This document shows positions 59,154-64,000 of a DNA stretch of 64,000 nucleotides, in pieces; position 1 is the stretch's first letter; every line of letters starts with the position of its first letter. A program made the position numbers and the translations under genes. The stretch covers positions 9,893,896 through 9,957,895 of the forward strand of contig OY992837.1 of the NCBI GenBank assembly GCA_963921425.1, in the 5' to 3' direction. The notes beneath the pieces were generated by a model. It was not told where the DNA came from and ran no database searches. It worked only from the letters and a program-made list of their open reading frames with translations. The stretch comes from Dryas octopetala (lineage: Eukaryota > Streptophyta > Magnoliopsida > Rosales > Rosaceae).

Positions 59154-62100
59154 TTAGGCTCCAGCTTGAAGCTTCATTCTCCGCAAAGATAGGTATGCCA
59201 AGAGCCGGTATCCAAAAACCATGGCTACAAGGGCAGCAACTCCTGTTAAACCACAGTCTGTTTGCAACCCGTTAATGGCAGGTGTGATGTGTTCGTACTG
59301 CACCTTGAGAAGAAGCCTGTATGTATGGTAGTTGAAAGACATATAGCGGATCCAAGATATGAACACTGGAACTTTCTGCAACATTGTAGACAATGTGTTG
59401 TGTTAGATAGATGTATCTGCCATCCTAGCAAGTATATTTCTAGTGAGAATGCCAAACTAACCCTTCCTTTCACTGATAAAAACCATATTTACTATATATC
59501 TTCTTTTAACTCCAGTCAAAGCATATTATGTTATAATATCTCTAGCTACTGATCCATACAAATTGGTTTCTTTATACGGCCATGAATGAAATCTTTTAGG
59601 AAATAAAGTTGTAGACAAATCTAAAATTTCAAGACAGACTTGCTTGCTTACTTTCACAAAGAACCCGCCAGCCAACATGAATGTCATCACAGTTACTGAA
59701 GCCAGAGTTGTGGCCCTCTTTAAGTCCATCAATGTAGCTCCAATGGCTAGCCCAAGTCCCTGTTTTGTGTTCATCCTTAATTAGATAAGTATGGTATCTT
59801 TTACTCGGTGTTTTCTCAACCAGTAGCAGAAAAGAGACATACCTGTGCTGCCACAATGCAGAGGAAAACTATAAGCATGCTTAGGAAAAAGGTTTCAGCA
59901 CTCAGCCTTAAGCCTGCCATGAAGTATACCACAACAAGGAACAGTACTGGTAGCAATAGATCAAGTGGGAGGTCACTTGTAGTCCTAGCAACAAAATATG
60001 CACTTAGTCTATACATGTCAGCTGCTCTTTCCTTAGTCAGCATGGCTCTTTCTTGAGGAAATGTGAAGATTGCTGTGAAGACAGGAAAAAATCCCCAGAA
60101 GACAGCAATGAAGAAAAGCAGCCCTGCCTGCAATTTAGGGTAAGTTCAAAGGTTATAAGCTCATTGTATATTTCATAAATGCATGCATTCAAGTTATGCT
60201 TGCATGGTTTTGACCTTTCTTGATTAAGTTAATTTGACCATCTTAGAACCCTATTCCCATTTGTTAAATTTTATGTTGGGGCTTATAACGCCAGTGATGG
60301 GGCATTTACCCCACATACACGACGAGAGTTTGACTCTTTCCTCTCCCTCCCTAGATCTTAGACCTCTTTTGAACCCAAAAAAAGATAATAATAACAGATC
60401 TTGAAACCCTTCTGCCCACCATGATATTTGTAACCCTCATCTTCTTCCAACTGTTCTTTATAGGACAACATAAGATTCAATTTAGGTAAGACAATAAGAA
60501 GAGAATAGATTCGTTTGTGATAGCATAGGTGAGGAATAATTAGGATCTGGATGAATGCCTCAAACTTACAAGGTGAAGGGCAAAAAATGAAAAGCCATTT
60601 ATTAATGCGGTGAGGTTTATTGATAGATGCCTTAGCTATGGCACAGTGGGAAGAAACGGAGTGGACCAAAGTGTAGAAGAACTACAGAAGTGGCCAATTG
60701 TTGTGATGTATAGAAGTAAGCTATTTGTTTCTTTTCTATCTTTTTCATTTGTTATGATGGAGTATTCCAAGTGGTGGTTCTTTTGGTGGAAAGTTGAGGG
60801 TTTGAATATCAAAGAGGGTCAGTTAACTTATATTGCTTTGAGAAGACAATGATTTACCTGATCTTCCAGGCCTTTGGGATTGTTGCTATCTGACTGCCAC
60901 CAGAGCAAACCCAAGATAATTGCAGTGGAGAGGACTTGAGTGATTCTCAACCAGCTGAAGTAGTCATGCTTCCTTTCCTTAATTCCTCTACAGAATAGGA
61001 TACGAAATTGTTCCCACCAGCTTGCTCCCCATTCTCGTTTTGAAAAAGACACCTTCAACTTCAGTTCATCGTCAAGGGGAAGAGGAACCATAAGCTTCTT
61101 CTTCTCCTCGTCTGCAACTCGTGTCTCATAGGCCTCCACAAGATACTGCTTTCAAAAAGAAACATCAGATAAGTACTTTTGGTGTTGCTGTCTGAAATCT
61201 CATGTGGCAATTGCACATAGGATAATTTAGTTGCAATTATGTGAGTGCCTATGTCTTAGAAATATAAAAAATCAATCAGAATGTACCTCATGCACAACTG
61301 CTGGAGATGGCTTTCCATTTCTTGTATCCGCTTCTGAATATCCCATTTGCACTTTATCCTCTAGTTCTGACGGTACAGAAACATCATTTATGTTTCCGTT
61401 TGCAAGGTCTAGCAAGAACTCTGCTGGGTTCATGGCAATAAGAGGGGAACATCCTATGGATGAGAAATAAGCCATTGCTTCTGATGCTTTTCCAAAGTAG
61501 AGTAAGCTTCCCTTCCCAAGAAGGATCAACTTGTCAAATTTGTGGAAGAGTCTACTTGATGGCTGGTGGATTGTTGTCACCACTGTTTTGCCAGCCTGCC
61601 ATACAAAGCAAGTTATGTTTTGCATTATGTTCATTACTATTTTTCTTGTTTCAAGTAGCTGCTTCTGAAAAATAATATTTATAATGTTGAAGTTTTACTT
61701 TTATAAATTAAAAACTGTGGTATTTTAAAAGAATTTGGGTACTTGATGTTGGAGAGACTAAAAGCACCTCGGTATTTTCCAACATAGAAGTTAATTGTGA
61801 TACAGAATCTGTTGGTCAATCCCAGGTAGTAGAAATAAGGTGTAATGAGGAGTGGCTCCAGGAATGCCGATTCTAACATACCTCTGCTATGTCTTGTAAC
61901 ATCTGAACGATTCTCAGTGCAGTTGTAGAATCCAAGCCAGAGGTTGGTTCGTCGAGAAACAGAAGGGAAGGGTTAATTATGATCTCATTGCCAATGCAAA
62001 CTCTCTTCCTCTCTCCACCTGATATCCCGCGGACAAAGGAGCCACCAATCATAGTGTCTTGGCACCTGTACATATCAAGGATTGTTGCTGATTAGCTTTT

Positions 62101-63646
62101 GAATCCACCAAGACAATCAATTGTTTCTAATATGATCTTCATCATATATGTATCTATCCCTCAGGTAGTAGTCCCTTGATAACAATGCTTATAGGCATTC
62201 CAAAATACAATGGTAACAGGTAGAAGGAGAATTTACCTCTCTAAGCCTAGCTCATAAATGACATCTATTGCTCGTTTTTCCTTCTGCTCTTTTGTCAATG
62301 TCTTTGGCAGCCGTAGGAGGGCTGCATATGTTAATGTTTCTTTCACTGTAAGGTGAGGAAATAGAACATCGTCCTGAGTCACAAATCCTATCCTGCCATA
62401 TGTCTCATGTCATTTGTTGCACATATGCACTTCACATGTATGAATATTATTCTACTTATCTTTGAGGTAGCAAAATTAGGTGGACAGTGTTCTGAAGGAG
62501 AAAGAAACCATGAATCGCACATAAATCAAGCAGGTTTTGATGGAAAATCATTTTGGTTGCCTAAATACAAACCAAAGCCTTGATCCTTATTCTTCCTGTC
62601 CACCTAGTTTCTGTTGCTCCTCCATTTTGTCTACTTATTACAGTGACGAAACTTAGTTTTAGATTCATATATACCTGCTTTTAAGGAACTTGGAATATGT
62701 CTGGTCATTATAAGTCATTGAACCACTGACATTGCCTTGGGCTACCCTGCCTCCAAGCAGACTGAGGAGGGTGGTCTTTCCACTTCCTGATGGTCCCATC
62801 AGAGCCAAAACTTCTCCAGGGGTCACCGAACCGGTAATCCCATTCAAGATATCCTTCTCTTCGTTTGTCCTCATTCCTTTGAGAACGACCTTGTATGCCA
62901 CATCTGTGAACTGAAAAACCAGAAGAAGAGTTAGCCTTATTTACTAGGATTGCTAACTAGTTACTTGTAATAAATTCTAACTTATTGCATTGTAGAAAGA
63001 GTACAGTTACTTTTCAGGCAGATATATCAGACTGCCCATACCCTTCTTTCCTTTGATGCTTTTGGTGTTTCTTTTTATTTTATTGTTTGAGCCTTTACTC
63101 AGGCTAATCTGTGGCTCAGAAAACAAAAATGAAGTACATGGATTCCTAGCCTGAATGCAGGTTTTCTAAACTAGTTTTGTAAGTGTGTAAACTCATGGTT
63201 CCTTTTGGTTCTAGGACCTTAACAGCAGTTTACATTATGATATGAATATTATGTAGCACCTTAATTTTGGATGGAAATAAGGGCAAGTCTTGTACATACA
63301 AGTCATATAGAATGAAACTCTGTACAAGACTGAACCTGACCATGCTATTGCTAGCCATGTTCTATGGATCGCCTTGATGTCTAGATCATTCTCCATCCTT
63401 GCCTGTCCAAATAGATAGCAAGTATCACATCAATTCGTGCACTACGAGTGGAACACAGGTTGGAATTACACCGGTAGATGCAGTTGCATTATGGTTTGGG
63501 AAGGGAGAAGAAAAAGCATACATGGCATGGCAATTTATAACTTGTGTCAAGTACTTGTAATTAAAGGGGAAAAACCTTGAGATAAATCGGCAGGGTGGGT
63601 TCTGTTTGAAATTTCGGCTTCTGGGTGCCAGCTTCAAGATCTTCAG
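59154..63646 (-). CDS. ABCG22: ABC transporter G family half-size protein, ABCG22-like (5' end outside the window)
   Basis: Plasma-membrane half transporter of the WBC type; in Arabidopsis ABCG22 loss alters stomatal water loss (established for that species). Coding exons seen: 63646..63576, 62910..62675, 62392..62237, 62065..61882, 61595..61287, 61145..60858, 60127..59843, 59759..59652, 59375..59154. All phases agree and give 618 residues; about 130 N-terminal residues are expected beyond 64000. The nucleotide-binding domain has Walker [10 protein letters not shown]-loop VTQDD, the signature SGGERKR, Walker B LLFLDEP and HQPSSR. The membrane domain follows, with [34 protein letters not shown] and [19 protein letters not shown]. 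The C-terminus is [17 protein letters not shown]27 is the nearest alternative, but the [20 protein letters not shown] block fits ABCG22 best from memory. It faces CRTISO tail to tail. Confidence 0.92.
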
Positions 63647-64000
63647 CTGCAATATGCAATGAATGAAGGCTCGTGGTTATTGTTATTTTACTATTAGCAG
63701 GTTAAAAGTAGAGTAAAACACAGTGCTCATGCCTAGCAATAATCATGGTTTAGATGATTTTATGAGTAGTAAGATTTTCGGATGCTTGAATGCATATCTT
63801 ATATGCACTGCAAAATTTGAGTAAACCTCATATTTCTTTAAGAAGCTCAGAACTCTTATTGAGTCTTTTCCATAATTCCATGGATGTTGTTTATGATCAG
63901 CATCAATTTTCAACTGGATACACATAATAACTTTGTCATTAATTCACTTGGGTCTATGTTTTCTTCTCCCTTTTCTGTTACTTGTACTTCAAAATATTAA
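63647..64000 (-). other. Intron of the ABCG22-like gene reaching the window edge
   Basis: On the minus strand the acceptor TTGCAG|CT ends this intron at 63647. No further coding exon is recognisable before the edge; the 60-codon minus frame here shows no family resemblance. Confidence 0.55.

Noticed and set aside
1..64000. Search for tRNA, rRNA, CRISPR arrays and paired LTRs
   Set aside because: None recognised by eye; a covariance-model scan and an LTR search would be needed to exclude small RNAs and old retroelements.

Overview
The window is nuclear DNA of a flowering plant, most likely a core eudicot and probably a woody rosid (the last step is inference). Evidence: genes are split into many short exons with GT..AG introns; the encoded proteins match known plant families almost residue for residue (fasciclin-like arabinogalactan protein, RHF2A-type RING ligase, sucrose-phosphatase, plastid carotenoid isomerase, ABCG22-type transporter); intergenic DNA is AT-rich with (GA)n microsatellites and many short non-autonomous terminal-inverted-repeat (TIR) elements. 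No rRNA, CRISPR array, bacterial operon, LTR pair or transposase gene was recognised.

Layout. 0.26-4.2 kb, minus: FLA17-like gene whose last 74-nt exon lies 2.5 kb from exon 1, with an 867-bp foldback element in the intron. 4.2-13 kb: intergenic, with three TIR elements (7.3, 9.2 and 10.2 kb), each bounded by matching short direct repeats. 13.1-17.1 kb, minus: RHF2A-type RING-H2 ligase, seven coding exons, with nested elements in intron 2. 18.5-25.8 kb: intergenic with several TIR elements. 25.9-26.4 kb, minus: single-exon conserved plant protein of unknown function. 26.4-34 kb: intergenic, with a CTGCAG-rich array near 28.1-28.4 kb. 34.1-34.6 kb, minus: small membrane-anchored protein with a VRFADD motif. 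35.8-39.3 kb: more TIR elements and a candidate 35-aa peptide ORF. 40.4-44.2 kb, minus: complete sucrose-6-phosphate phosphatase, eight coding exons. 45.9-50.1 kb: TIR elements, including a nest of one inside another. 51.3-58.3 kb, plus: carotenoid isomerase CRTISO, 13 exons, with an extra T in exon 3 that breaks the frame. 59.2-63.6 kb, minus: ABCG22-type half transporter, convergent with CRTISO; its 5' exons lie beyond the window.

The genes are independent plant transcription units, not a pathway cluster. Their products act in the cell wall (FLA), ubiquitination (RHF2A), sucrose synthesis (SPP), plastid carotenoid synthesis (CRTISO) and membrane transport (ABCG22). The strongest observations are the CRTISO frameshift, the repeated modules in its transit-peptide region, the distant FLA terminal exon, a series of Mutator-like and hAT-like non-autonomous elements with target-site duplications readable in the sequence, GC-rich (GA)n cargo inside AT-rich elements, the CTGCAG palindrome array, and the micropeptide candidate.
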